A stretch of DNA of 45,319 nucleotides from JAFALX01 sp050734185 (GTDB lineage: Bacteria > Chloroflexota > Dormibacteria > Aeolococcales > Aeolococcaceae), in assembly GCA_050734185.1 (NCBI GenBank), contig JBOHUE010000047.1, forward strand, positions 1 through 45,319, given 5' to 3'. Below the pieces are notes generated by a model, which was given only the letters and a program-made list of their open reading frames with translations, made no database searches and was not told the origin of the DNA. Each line of letters begins with the position of its first letter. The stretch's first letter is position 1. A program made the position numbers and the translations under genes. Below are positions 1-10,131 of the stretch, piece by piece.

Positions 1-1130
<1,130 letters not shown>

Positions 1131-1139
1131 GAGAAGAAC

Positions 1140-4100
1140 CTAGACGACCAGTTCCAGGCGCTCCTCGCGAAGCGCCCGGCGGTACTCCTCCGGCATCACC
1201 TTGACCATCTGCGACAGCGTGCGCCGCCAGCTGCGCAGCAGGCGCTTCGCGACATCGCTGTCGGTGAGCGTTGCGTGACGCTCGAGCAGCGTGTGGACCA
1301 TGTCCATGTCGTCGCGATCGACGAGCTCCTCGAGGTCAACCGATGCGTCGTTGCAGCGATCGCCGAAGTGCCCATCGTCGTCAAGGACGTACGCGATGCC
1401 GCCGCTCATCCCCGCGGCGAAGTTGCGGCCCGTCGGACCGAGGACAACGACGACGCCACCGGTCATGTACTCGCAGCCATGGTCACCCACGCCTTCGACG
1501 ACCGCGACCGCGCCGCTGTTGCGCACCGCGAAGCGCTCTCCGGCGATCCCGCTGATGAATGCCTCGCCGCCCGTCGCGCCGTAGAGGGCGACGTTGCCGA
1601 TGATGATGTCGTCCTCGGCGCGGCGCGACCCGCGCTTCGGCGGGCGGATGATCAGGCGTCCGCCCGAGAGCCCCTTGCCGACGTAGTCGTTGGCCTCGCC
1701 GCGGAGCGAGAGCGTGACACCAGGCGCGAGCCACGCACCGAACGACTGGCCGGCGGCGCCGTCGAGGTCGATGTGGAGCGTGTCATCGGCGAGGCCGGCG
1801 CTGCCGTGACGGCGCGCGATATCGCCGCTGAGCAATCCGCCGACGGTGCGGTGGACGTTGCGCACGCGGCTGGAGATGCGCACCGGCTTGCCGCGCTCGA
1901 TGGCGGGTGCCGCCTGCTCTCGCAGCTGCGCGTCGAGTGTCGTGGACAGGTCCGCGTGCTGCGAGGTCGAGTGATGCAGCGCACCCGGCTCGCTGGCCTG
2001 CGGCTGGAGCAGCAGCGCGCTCAGGTCGAGGCCTCGCGCCTTCCAGTGATCCAGTGCGGGCTCGACCGACACACAGTCGACACGGCCGATCATCTCGTCC
2101 ATGCGACAGAACCCGAGCTGCGACATCCAGCGGCGAACGTCCTCGGCGAGGAACAGCATGAAGTTGACCACGTGCTCCGCGCGCCCCGCGAATCGTCCGC
2201 GCAGCACCGGGTCCTGTGTTGCGATGCCGACCGGGCACGTGTTCAGATGGCACACGCGCATCATCACGCAGCCCGCTGCGATGAGCGGTGCGGTCGAGAA
2301 CGCGAACTCATCAGCGCCGAGCAGCGCCGCGATGACCACATCGCGCCCGGTTTTCATCTGACCGTCGATCTCGAGTGCGACGCGGCTGCGCAGCCCGTGG
2401 TCGACGAGCACCTGCTGGGTCTCTGCGAGTCCGAGCTCCCAGGGGACGCCCGCATGCTTCAGCGACGTCAGCGGTGATGCGCCGGTGCCGCCCTCGTAGC
2501 CGGCGATGACGATGTGGTCGGCGCGCGCCTTGGCAACGCCGGCGGCAACCGTTCCCACGCCCGCCTCGGCAACCAGTTTGACACTGATCCGCGCCGTCGG
2601 ATTGACAGCGCGGAGGTCCCAGATCAGCTGCGCCAGGTCCTCGATGGAGTAGATGTCGTGGTGGGGCGGGGGCGAGATAAGGCCGACTCCCGGTGTCGAA
2701 TGGCGGAGCCGCGCGATGGTGACGTCCACCTTGTTGCCGGGGAGCTGGCCGCCCTCGCCGGGCTTGGCGCCCTGCGCGATCTTGATCTGCAGCTGGTCCG
2801 CGTTCACGAGGTACTCGGCGTTCACCCCGAACCGTGCGGATGCCACCTGCTTGATGGCGCTGCGCTTCCAGTCGCCGTTGGGCTCGGGCACGTAGCGTGC
2901 TGGATCCTCGCCGCCCTCGCCGGTGTTGGAGCGGCCGCCGATGCGGTTCATCGCGATCGCCAGCGTCTCGTGCATCTCCTGGCTGATGGCGCCGTGCGAC
3001 ATGGCACCGCTGGCGAAGCGGCGCACGATCTCGCTCGCCGGTTCCACCTGGTCGAGCGGAACCGAAGCGGGGCCGCGCAACGCGAACAGGCCGCGCAGAC
3101 TCTGCAGCGCGTGCGCGCGGTCGTCGGCAAGTGCTGCGTACTCGCGGTACACGCTCTCATCGCCGCTCTTCACCGCGTGCTGCAGCTTGGCGATCACCTC
3201 CGGGTTCCACGCGTGGTGCTCGCCACCGCGCCGCCAGCGGTACTCGCCACGGTCCTCGAGAGTCGGTGCCGAGACGCGCACGGGCGGGAACGCGCGCTCG
3301 TGCCGCGCCACCGCCTCGGCGGCGATCACGTCGAGCCCGATGCCCCCGATGCGCGACGGTGTGCCCGGGAAGTATTGGTCAACGACGGCGCGATCAATCC
3401 CGATCGCCTCGAAGATCTGCGCGCCGCAGTACGACTGGATGGTGGAGATGCCCATGCGCGAGATGGTCTTGCGCAGGCCCTTGCCGAGCGCATCGATGTA
3501 CAGCTCGGTGGTGCGCTCGGCGTCGACGCCGGCCGGCAGCAGGCCGCGCCGCTGCAGGTCGTGCAGCGTCTCGAACGCCAGGTACGGGTTGACCGCCTCG
3601 GCGCCGTACCCGATGAGCAGCGCGGCGTGCTGCACCTCGCGCACGTCGCCCGTCTCCACGACGAGGCCGACGCCGGTGCGCGTCTGCTCGCGCACCAGGT
3701 GGTGATGCACCGCGGCCGTTGCGAGCAGTGAGGGGACCGGCACGTGGGCGGCGTCGATGTGGCGGTCGCTGAGCACGAGCACCGTGTAGCCCTCAGCGAT
3801 CGCCTCTGACGCGAGCCGGCAGATGCGCTCCAGCCCCTCGACGAGGCCGGCCTCTCCGTTGTCGCGGTGGAACACCATCGAGATGGTGGTCGTGGGGAAT
3901 TCGCGCTGGGTGACGTGGCGGAACTTCTCGAGGTCGTGGTTGCTGAGGATCGGATGCCGCATCTCCAGCCTCTTCGCCTGTCCCGGGCCCTGCGAGAGGA
4001 GGTTGCCGCCGGCGCCGAGGGAGGTGACCAGCGACATCACCGCGAGCTCGCGGATGGGATCGATCGGCGGGTTGGTGACCTGCGCGAACAGCTGCTTGAA

Positions 4101-5669
4101 GTAGTTGAAGAGCGGCAGCGACCGCTCGCTGAGCACCGCCAGCGGCGCGTCGTTGCCCATCGAGCCGATGGCCTCCTGACCGGTGGTCACCATCGGCTCG
4201 AGGAGCAGCTGCACGTCCTCGAGGCTGTAGCCGAACGCCTGCTGGCGCACCAGCAACGTGCCGGCGTCGGGATCCGGCAGCTCCGCGGGCGGCTCGAGCT
4301 CATCGATGTGCACGGTGCCCTGGCGGATCCACTCCCGATACGGATGCTCCGCGGCGAGCAGGCTCTTGCACTCGCCGTCGTCGAGCACGCGGCCCGACTC
4401 GGTGTCCACGAGGAGGAGCCGTCCCGGTTCGAGGCGCCACTTGCGGGTGATCCGCTCTTCGGGGATGTCGAGCACCCCTGCCTCCGACGCCATGACGACG
4501 AGCCCGTCGTCGGTGGTGAGGTAGCGGGCCGGGCGCAGGCCGTTTCGGTCGAGAGTGGCACCAATGAGGCGGCCGTCGGTGAACGCGATGGCGGCCGGGC
4601 CATCCCAGGGCTCCAGCAGGGCCGAGTGGAACTCGTAGAAGGCGCGGCGCTCGTCGTCCATCATCGGGTTGTCGTGCCACGCCTCGGGGATCATCATCAT
4701 CACCGCGTGTTCGATCGAGCGGCCCGACATGGTGAGCAGCTCCAGCACCTCGTCGAACATCGACGAGTCAGACCCGGCCTCGTCCATGACGGGGCGCAGC
4801 TTGGCGATGTCGTCGCCGAAGTGCGGGCTCTTGAACTTCGATTGACGCGCGCGCATCCAGTTGATGTTGCCGCGCAGGGTGTTGATCTCTCCGTTGTGCG
4901 CCGACGCGCGGAACGGCTGCGCCAGGTCCCAGCGTGGCAGCACGTTGGTGGAGAAGCGCGCATGCACCAGCGCGAGACGCGACTGGGCGTCGGGGTCGAG
5001 GAGGTCGGGGTAGAAGAGCGGCAGCTGCTCGGCGGTGAGCATGCCCTTGTACACAACCGATCGGCTCGACAGGCTTGCAAGGTGGAACTGCGTGCGGTCG
5101 AGCCCCGCGTCACGCGAGCGCCGCTCGATGACGCGGCGCAGCACGTACAGCCGGCGCTCGAGCAGGTCGCCGCGCAGCCCGATGGCCGCAACGACCACCT
5201 GCTGCAACACGGGCATCATGCTGCGCGCGGTGTGGCCGATCGCATCCGGGTCACAGGGCACGTCGCGCCAGCCGACCACCGTCAGACCCTCGTCGTGACA
5301 GGCCTCGGCAACGATGCCGCGCGCACGCTGCGCCTGCTCGGGGTCGCGCGGGAGGAACGCCATGCCCAGGCCGTAGGCGTCCGGGGCCGGGAGCGCGGCG
5401 AACCCGGGCGCGCGCCGGATGAGCGCGTCCGGAACCTGGATCAGGATGCCGGCGCCGTCGCCGCTGTCCGGGTCTGCGCCCTGGGCGCCCCGGTGTCCCA
5501 GGTTGATGAGCGCCTCGATGCCCATCGCCACGATCTCGTGGGACGCCGGGTGACCCACTCGCGCGACAAACGCGACCCCGCAGGAGTCGTGGTCAAACCG
5601 AGGGTCGTACAGCCCTCTTGACGAGTGTGCGGCGCTCATCTGTTCGCCTATGACTGGGTAGCGTGACAT
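1140..5669 (-). CDS. gltB: Glutamate synthase large subunit (GltB)
   Basis: 1509 aa, full length for the family. It converts glutamine plus 2-oxoglutarate to two glutamates with GltD. The N-terminal type-2 amidotransferase domain has its catalytic cysteine at C30 (context DHDSCGVAF), so a short propeptide is presumably cleaved. A central domain follows, then the FMN synthase domain (about 830-1200) with the [3Fe-4S] motif C-x5-C-x4-C near 1133-1144, and a C-terminal GXGXG beta-helix domain (about 1240-1480). ATG at 5669 has GGAAG 7 nt upstream; the internal ATG at 5639 is an alternative that still precedes C30. It is divergent from the gene at 5835. Confidence 0.97.
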   Translation of the reverse strand: MSRYPVIGEQMSAAHSSRGLYDPRFDHDSCGVAFVARVGHPASHEIVAMGIEALINLGHRGAQGADPDSGDGAGILIQVPDALIRRAPGFAALPAPDAYGLGMAFLPRDPEQAQRARGIVAEACHDEGLTVVGWRDVPCDPDAIGHTARSMMPVLQQVVVAAIGLRGDLLERRLYVLRRVIERRSRDAGLDRTQFHLASLSSRSVVYKGMLTAEQLPLFYPDLLDPDAQSRLALVHARFSTNVLPRWDLAQPFRASAHNGEINTLRGNINWMRARQSKFKSPHFGDDIAKLRPVMDEAGSDSSMFDEVLELLTMSGRSIEHAVMMMIPEAWHDNPMMDDERRAFYEFHSALLEPWDGPAAIAFTDGRLIGATLDRNGLRPARYLTTDDGLVVMASEAGVLDIPEERITRKWRLEPGRLLLVDTESGRVLDDGECKSLLAAEHPYREWIRQGTVHIDELEPPAELPDPDAGTLLVRQQAFGYSLEDVQLLLEPMVTTGQEAIGSMGNDAPLAVLSERSLPLFNYFKQLFAQVTNPPIDPIRELAVMSLVTSLGAGGNLLSQGPGQAKRLEMRHPILSNHDLEKFRHVTQREFPTTTISMVFHRDNGEAGLVEGLERICRLASEAIAEGYTVLVLSDRHIDAAHVPVPSLLATAAVHHHLVREQTRTGVGLVVETGDVREVQHAALLIGYGAEAVNPYLAFETLHDLQRRGLLPAGVDAERTTELYIDALGKGLRKTISRMGISTIQSYCGAQIFEAIGIDRAVVDQYFPGTPSRIGGIGLDVIAAEAVARHERAFPPVRVSAPTLEDRGEYRWRRGGEHHAWNPEVIAKLQHAVKSGDESVYREYAALADDRAHALQSLRGLFALRGPASVPLDQVEPASEIVRRFASGAMSHGAISQEMHETLAIAMNRIGGRSNTGEGGEDPARYVPEPNGDWKRSAIKQVASARFGVNAEYLVNADQLQIKIAQGAKPGEGGQLPGNKVDVTIARLRHSTPGVGLISPPPHHDIYSIEDLAQLIWDLRAVNPTARISVKLVAEAGVGTVAAGVAKARADHIVIAGYEGGTGASPLTSLKHAGVPWELGLAETQQVLVDHGLRSRVALEIDGQMKTGRDVVIAALLGADEFAFSTAPLIAAGCVMMRVCHLNTCPVGIATQDPVLRGRFAGRAEHVVNFMLFLAEDVRRWMSQLGFCRMDEMIGRVDCVSVEPALDHWKARGLDLSALLLQPQASEPGALHHSTSQHADLSTTLDAQLREQAAPAIERGKPVRISSRVRNVHRTVGGLLSGDIARRHGSAGLADDTLHIDLDGAAGQSFGAWLAPGVTLSLRGEANDYVGKGLSGGRLIIRPPKRGSRRAEDDIIIGNVALYGATGGEAFISGIAGERFAVRNSGAVAVVEGVGDHGCEYMTGGVVVVLGPTGRNFAAGMSGGIAYVLDDDGHFGDRCNDASVDLEELVDRDDMDMVHTLLERHATLTDSDVAKRLLRSWRRTLSQMVKVMPEEYRRALREERLELVV

Positions 5670-5834
5670 GCTCCGACTTCCACTTCAAGCCGCCTGTGAC
5701 GGTCCTGGCATCCGCCTCGGCTGGCCGAGTGCCCAACCTTATCGGAAAGCCGCGGAAACGCGGATCGGGACTGCAGTGCAGGATTCGCAGGTCTGCCGAC
5801 GGCGCGGGCTCCCGATTCGCGAACATATCAGCTC

Positions 5835-6647
5835 GTGGTTGCAAGCGCGCTGTTCGAGCAACTCCAGCGGTGCTGGGGGTACTACCGCAACGGGCTCATC
5901 GGCGATCTGTCCCTGGCGCTTCCGGCGGCGCACGCGCTGTTCCACGACGAGGTCCGCTCGCTCAGCACGCTGGAGGCGAGCAACGCCACCGTTGAGCTGG
6001 CGATGCTCGACGTCCTCACCGGCATGGTGACCGCGCCGAACGTGGACGAGGTGGCGAGTGTGGCCGACGACCTCGCCGAGATGGTCTACGACGAATCGGC
6101 ACGGTGCGACGACCTGCACAAGCTCGCGGCGCTGTCCTGCTCGGTGCATGCCGCCATGCGCCTGGGTCGCCTGCCACTCGCACAGGGGCGCTTCCGCGCC
6201 ACGCTCAAGCGGGCCAAGGAGCTGGCGGCCGCCGGCGGCGGTGGCGTGGGAATGGCCGAGATGGGCGTGATCCTCGGCTGCGCCGGCCTGTACCTCGCTC
6301 AGGCTGCTGCGACCGCCTACGAAGAGGAGATGACGACGCAGCTGCTCGACCAGTCGGACCAGGCGGCCGCCGAGCTCGCGCTCGAGGCCGAGATCCTCGG
6401 GCAGTACTTCGGACCGGATCACGTTCGCGCGACGCGCTGCATCTGCCTGGCGCGCCTCGAGAAGTCGCAGGAGGCGCTGGACGCTGGGCGAGCGGTGAAC
6501 ATCGATCACCTGATCCCGCTGATGGGCGGCACCGTGCTGCGCGTGCTCGCCGACATGGCCGACAACATGGGCGAGTCCGCGGAGGCCGGTGCATACCGCG
6601 CCCGCGCCGACGCGCTGGTGCCCCCGCTCGACCGGCAGTTCGGGTGA
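5835..6647 (+). CDS. Hypothetical helical protein
   Basis: 270 aa, GTG start without an obvious Shine-Dalgarno. I do not recognise a family. The sequence is almost entirely alpha-helical and rich in Ala, Leu and Glu, with repeating amphipathic helices about 30-40 residues apart, resembling the TPR-like C-terminal half of some actinobacterial regulators. It lacks an N-terminal helix-turn-helix, signal peptide and membrane segment. It lies between divergent gltB and the sdh operon, with a GC hairpin at 6652-6669 separating it from sdhC. Function unknown. Confidence 0.7.
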   Translation: MVASALFEQLQRCWGYYRNGLIGDLSLALPAAHALFHDEVRSLSTLEASNATVELAMLDVLTGMVTAPNVDEVASVADDLAEMVYDESARCDDLHKLAALSCSVHAAMRLGRLPLAQGRFRATLKRAKELAAAGGGGVGMAEMGVILGCAGLYLAQAAATAYEEEMTTQLLDQSDQAAAELALEAEILGQYFGPDHVRATRCICLARLEKSQEALDAGRAVNIDHLIPLMGGTVLRVLADMADNMGESAEAGAYRARADALVPPLDRQFG

Positions 6648-6651
6648 GCCC

Positions 6652-6669
6652 GTGCCCCATCGGGGGCAC
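6652..6669 (+). terminator. GC hairpin between 5835 gene and sdhC
   Basis: GTGCCCC (6652-6658), loop ATCG, GGGGCAC (6663-6669): a perfect 7-bp stem just after the stop at 6647. No U tract follows, so it is a possible terminator or attenuator only. Confidence 0.4.
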
Positions 6670-6688
6670 TACGATGGTTTGGCACTGA

Positions 6689-7435
6689 ATGGCAACCCAG
6701 GTCGGAACGCTGACCAGAGCCGGGCGCGCGGCGCCCTGGTGGGCGTACCCGCTGACCGTCGTCATAGCGCTCGGCTGCTTCACCGGCTATGCCATCTGGA
6801 CCGCGTTCTTCAGCGGCGGTGTCAACCAGTCGGGCCCCTATCTCTCGCCGTTCTACTCGCCGTTGCTCTGGTCGACCGGACCGGTGACGCCGGCACTCTG
6901 GGTGTTGTGGTCTCCCCTGGCCTTCCGCGCCACCTGCTACTACTACCGCAAGGCGTACTACCGGTCCTTCTTCTGGGATCCGCCGTCGTGCGCGGTGGGC
7001 GAGCTGCGCCACCGCGCGTACAGGGGTGAGACACAGTTCCCGCTGTTCCTCAACAACCTGCACCGCTTCTTCCTGTACGCGGCCGCCGTCGTCATCGGCT
7101 TTCTCTTGTACGACGCGTTCCTCGCGTTCGTCCAGCCGGGGACGGGCCACGTGCAGCTCGGTCTCGGGACCGGGATCATGGTGGTCAACGTCGTGCTGCT
7201 GAGCGCGTACACGTTTGGCTGTCACTCCCTGCGCCATCTCGCGGGCGGCGGGCTCGACTGCTACGCGGCGTCGCAGACGGGACGGGCGCGATTCCGCCTG
7301 TGGAGCTGGGTCACGGTGCTCAACGGTCGCCACGCGATGTGGGCCTGGCTCAGCATGGTCTCGGTGGTGCTCACCGACGTGTACATCCACCTCCTCCGCG
7401 CCGCGACGTTCATTGATCCGCACGTGGTCTTCTAA
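6689..7435 (+). CDS. sdhC: Succinate dehydrogenase/fumarate reductase membrane anchor
   Basis: 248 aa with about five hydrophobic segments (near 19-41, 62-80, 123-148, 158-180, 215-237) and several His residues in or near them that could ligate haem. It anchors the flavoprotein and iron-sulfur subunits and exchanges electrons with quinone. Assignment rests on hydropathy, on the position directly before sdhA and sdhB, and on general resemblance to single-subunit anchors of actinobacterial-type complexes. The ATG is immediately preceded by a four-codon reading frame (6674-6688, MVWH then stop). The stop is 3 nt before sdhA. Confidence 0.8.
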   Translation: MATQVGTLTRAGRAAPWWAYPLTVVIALGCFTGYAIWTAFFSGGVNQSGPYLSPFYSPLLWSTGPVTPALWVLWSPLAFRATCYYYRKAYYRSFFWDPPSCAVGELRHRAYRGETQFPLFLNNLHRFFLYAAAVVIGFLLYDAFLAFVQPGTGHVQLGLGTGIMVVNVVLLSAYTFGCHSLRHLAGGGLDCYAASQTGRARFRLWSWVTVLNGRHAMWAWLSMVSVVLTDVYIHLLRAATFIDPHVVF

Positions 7436-7438
7436 CGG

Positions 7439-9250
7439 ATGTCCGAGCCGTACGACGTCATCGACACCGACGTCCTCGTCGTCGGCGCGGGCGGCGCGGG
7501 CATGCGCGCGGCCATCGCCGCGTCCGATGCGGGCTGCTCTGTTGCGGTGATCACCAAGTCGCTGCTGGGCAAGGCGCACACGGTGATGGCGGAGGGCGGC
7601 ATCGCCGCGGGCATGGCCAACGTCGATGCGGACGACAGCTGGGAGGTGCACTTCGCCGACACGATGCTCGGCGGCCAGCTGCTCAACAGCTGGCGCATGG
7701 TCGAGGTCTACGCGCACGAGGTCATCGACCGCGTGTACGAGCTGGAGCGGTGGGGCGGACTGTTCGACCGCACGCCGGACGGTCGCATCATGCAGCGCGC
7801 GTTCGGCGCCCACTCCTGGAAACGGCTGGCTCATGTCGGCGACCGCACTGGTCTCGAGCTCATTCGCACGCTGCAGGACCACATGGTGCACACCGAGCGT
7901 GTGGCCGTGCACATGGAGTACACGCTGACCGCGCTGCTCAAGAGCGGCGACGCCGTCACCGGCGCCGCCGGCTACAACCGCAACAACGGACGCTTCGTCG
8001 TGTTCCGCAGCAAGGCGACCGTGCTGGGCAGCGGCGGCTGGGGGCGCATGTACCGTTACACATCGAACTCCTGGGAGAGCACAGGAGATGGAGCAGCTAT
8101 GGCGTACGCCGCTGGCGCGGCGTTGCAGGACATGGAGTTCGTCCAGTTTCACCCCACTGGCATGGTGTGGCCGCCGGGGGCGCGGGGCATTCTCGTCACC
8201 GAGGCGGTGCGCGGCGAGGGTGGCCTGCTCTACAACAGCGAGGGCAGGCGGTTCATGCTCGAGTACGACCCCGTGAAGAAGGAGCTGTCGTCGCGCGACG
8301 TGGTCGCACGGTCGATCTACAAGGAGGTGCGCGCCGGCCGGGGCACGCCGCACGGTGGCGCGTTCCTCGATGTGCGTCACCTCGGCGCCGATAGCATCAA
8401 GCAGAAGCTGCCGTCGATGTACGAACAGTTCCACGCGCTCGCTTCCGTCGACATCACACGCGAGCCGATGGAGGTGGGGCCGACGATCCACTACACGATG
8501 GGCGGCGTCCGTGTCGACGCGGAGTCCGGTGCGACCACGGTGCCCGGTCTGTACGCCGCGGGCGAGGTGGCCGGGGGTCTGCATGGCGCCAACCGGCTCG
8601 GAGGCAACTCCCTCGGCGACATCCTGGTCTTCGGCCGCCGAGCCGGTGAGGCGGCGGCGGAACGCGCCCGCTCGTCCACCTCGCGACCTGAGATCGACCC
8701 ACGGCAGGTGGCCGCCGAGCAGGAGGAATTGCTGCGGCCGCTGTCGCCGTCGGGAGATGGAGCCAGCCCTGGCGAGAACCCGTACAAGCTGCACGAGGAG
8801 CTGCAGGCTGCGATGCAGGACGACGCGGGCATCGCGCGCAGCGAGGAGTCCCTGCAACGCTCGCTCGCGGCCATCCTCTCGCTGCGCGAGCGGTCGGCGG
8901 CCATGCGCGTCGCCGGCGGCCGCAGTCTCAACCCGGGCTGGCACACCTGCCGTGACGTGACCAACATGCTCACGCTCTCCGAGGCGATCGTGCGCAGCGC
9001 GATCGAGCGCCGCGAGAGTCGCGGCTCGCAGTGGCGCCTCGATCACCTCGAGCAGGACGCCGGCCTCGGCACCGTCAACATGGTGGTGCGCCGTGACGGC
9101 GATGTCATGCGCGTGGTCGCGGAGCCCGTGGAGCGGATGCCGGAACGTCTCGTGGCGCTGCTGGAGCGCAGCCGCTTCTACGACGTGGCGAAGCTGCCGC
9201 GCGGCCACCGCACTCTCGGCGGCGCCGCGACGCCTGCGGTGAGCGGATGA
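7439..9250 (+). CDS. sdhA: Succinate dehydrogenase/fumarate reductase flavoprotein subunit
   Basis: 603 aa. The FAD-binding motif GAGGAG is at 16-21 and the flavin-attachment context AHTVMAEGGI contains His47, the usual site of covalent FAD linkage. Active-site signatures of the family follow: FHPTGMVWPPG, an arginine in EAVRGEGG, and HYTMGGV. It oxidises succinate to fumarate or the reverse; direction cannot be read from sequence. It begins 3 nt after sdhC and its stop overlaps the sdhB start (ATGA at 9247), so the three are one operon. Confidence 0.95.
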   Translation: MSEPYDVIDTDVLVVGAGGAGMRAAIAASDAGCSVAVITKSLLGKAHTVMAEGGIAAGMANVDADDSWEVHFADTMLGGQLLNSWRMVEVYAHEVIDRVYELERWGGLFDRTPDGRIMQRAFGAHSWKRLAHVGDRTGLELIRTLQDHMVHTERVAVHMEYTLTALLKSGDAVTGAAGYNRNNGRFVVFRSKATVLGSGGWGRMYRYTSNSWESTGDGAAMAYAAGAALQDMEFVQFHPTGMVWPPGARGILVTEAVRGEGGLLYNSEGRRFMLEYDPVKKELSSRDVVARSIYKEVRAGRGTPHGGAFLDVRHLGADSIKQKLPSMYEQFHALASVDITREPMEVGPTIHYTMGGVRVDAESGATTVPGLYAAGEVAGGLHGANRLGGNSLGDILVFGRRAGEAAAERARSSTSRPEIDPRQVAAEQEELLRPLSPSGDGASPGENPYKLHEELQAAMQDDAGIARSEESLQRSLAAILSLRERSAAMRVAGGRSLNPGWHTCRDVTNMLTLSEAIVRSAIERRESRGSQWRLDHLEQDAGLGTVNMVVRRDGDVMRVVAEPVERMPERLVALLERSRFYDVAKLPRGHRTLGGAATPAVSG

Positions 9251-10047
9251 CGGCGGATGCCGGGCTCACCGGCGACACGCTGACTCTCCGCGTGCTCAAG
9301 GGCACCCCGGGGAGCGAGCTCCGCGAGGTGGAGTACGCGGTACCGATGGTGACCGGCATGGTCGTGCTCGACGCGGTGCATTACGTGCAACACAACCTCG
9401 ACACCGACCTCGCCTGCAGGTGGAACTGCAAGGCGGCGAAGTGCGGCTCGTGCAGCGCGGAGGTGAACGGCCGTCCGGTGCTCCTGTGCAAGACGCGCGT
9501 CGACGACCTGCCGGCCGGGCCGGTGACCGTGCATCCCATGAAGACGTTCCCGCTGATCAAGGATCTGGTCACCGACGTGTCGCGCAACTACGAGATAGAT
9601 CGCGAGATCCCCCCCTTCACGCACGCGCCCGACGACCCCGGCCCCTGGCGCATCCAGCAGATGGACATCGACCGGCTTTACGAGTATCGCCGCTGCATCG
9701 AGTGCTTCCTCTGCCAGGACGTGTGCCACATCAACCGCACCCATCGCTACGCCGATCGCTTCTACGGCCCGCGCTTCTTCGTGCGCACCGCGTATCTCGA
9801 GATGCATCCCAAGGACGTCCTCGATCGAACGGACCAGCTGCGCGACGACGGCGGCCTCGGCTTGTGCAACATCACCAAGTGCTGCACCGACGTGTGCCCG
9901 GAGCACATCCACATCACCGACAACGCGATCATCCCGCTCAAGGAGCGTGTCGCCGACAAGCACTGGGACCCGGTGCGCTGGGTGGGCCGTGCGCTGCTCG
10001 GTTCGCGAGGCGCCGGCGGGTCGCGGCCGCGTAACAACTCGTCCTGA
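9247..10047 (+). CDS. sdhB: Succinate dehydrogenase/fumarate reductase iron-sulfur subunit
   Basis: 266 aa. It relays electrons from the flavoprotein to the membrane anchor. The N-terminal [2Fe-2S] domain has cysteines around C57, C61, C66, C69 and C81. The C-terminal domain has a [4Fe-4S] motif C150-x2-C-x2-C-x3-C and a second set C207, C212/C213, C217 for the [3Fe-4S] and remaining [4Fe-4S] ligands. ATG overlaps the sdhA stop by 4 nt. The Arg/Ser-rich final 15 residues look like a disordered tail. Confidence 0.95.
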   Translation: MTADAGLTGDTLTLRVLKGTPGSELREVEYAVPMVTGMVVLDAVHYVQHNLDTDLACRWNCKAAKCGSCSAEVNGRPVLLCKTRVDDLPAGPVTVHPMKTFPLIKDLVTDVSRNYEIDREIPPFTHAPDDPGPWRIQQMDIDRLYEYRRCIECFLCQDVCHINRTHRYADRFYGPRFFVRTAYLEMHPKDVLDRTDQLRDDGGLGLCNITKCCTDVCPEHIHITDNAIIPLKERVADKHWDPVRWVGRALLGSRGAGGSRPRNNSS

Positions 10048-10131
10048 ATCGCTGAGCCCTCAGCGATCCCTCCGCGTTTCCGATGGGAAGATCGGTGCGA
10101 CCACCGTGCGTCCCGAGTCGGAGGAGGAGAC

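Noticed and set aside
6506..9208. Open frame of 900 codons on the minus strand
   Set aside because: Antisense to sdhC and sdhA, low-complexity composition, no motif.
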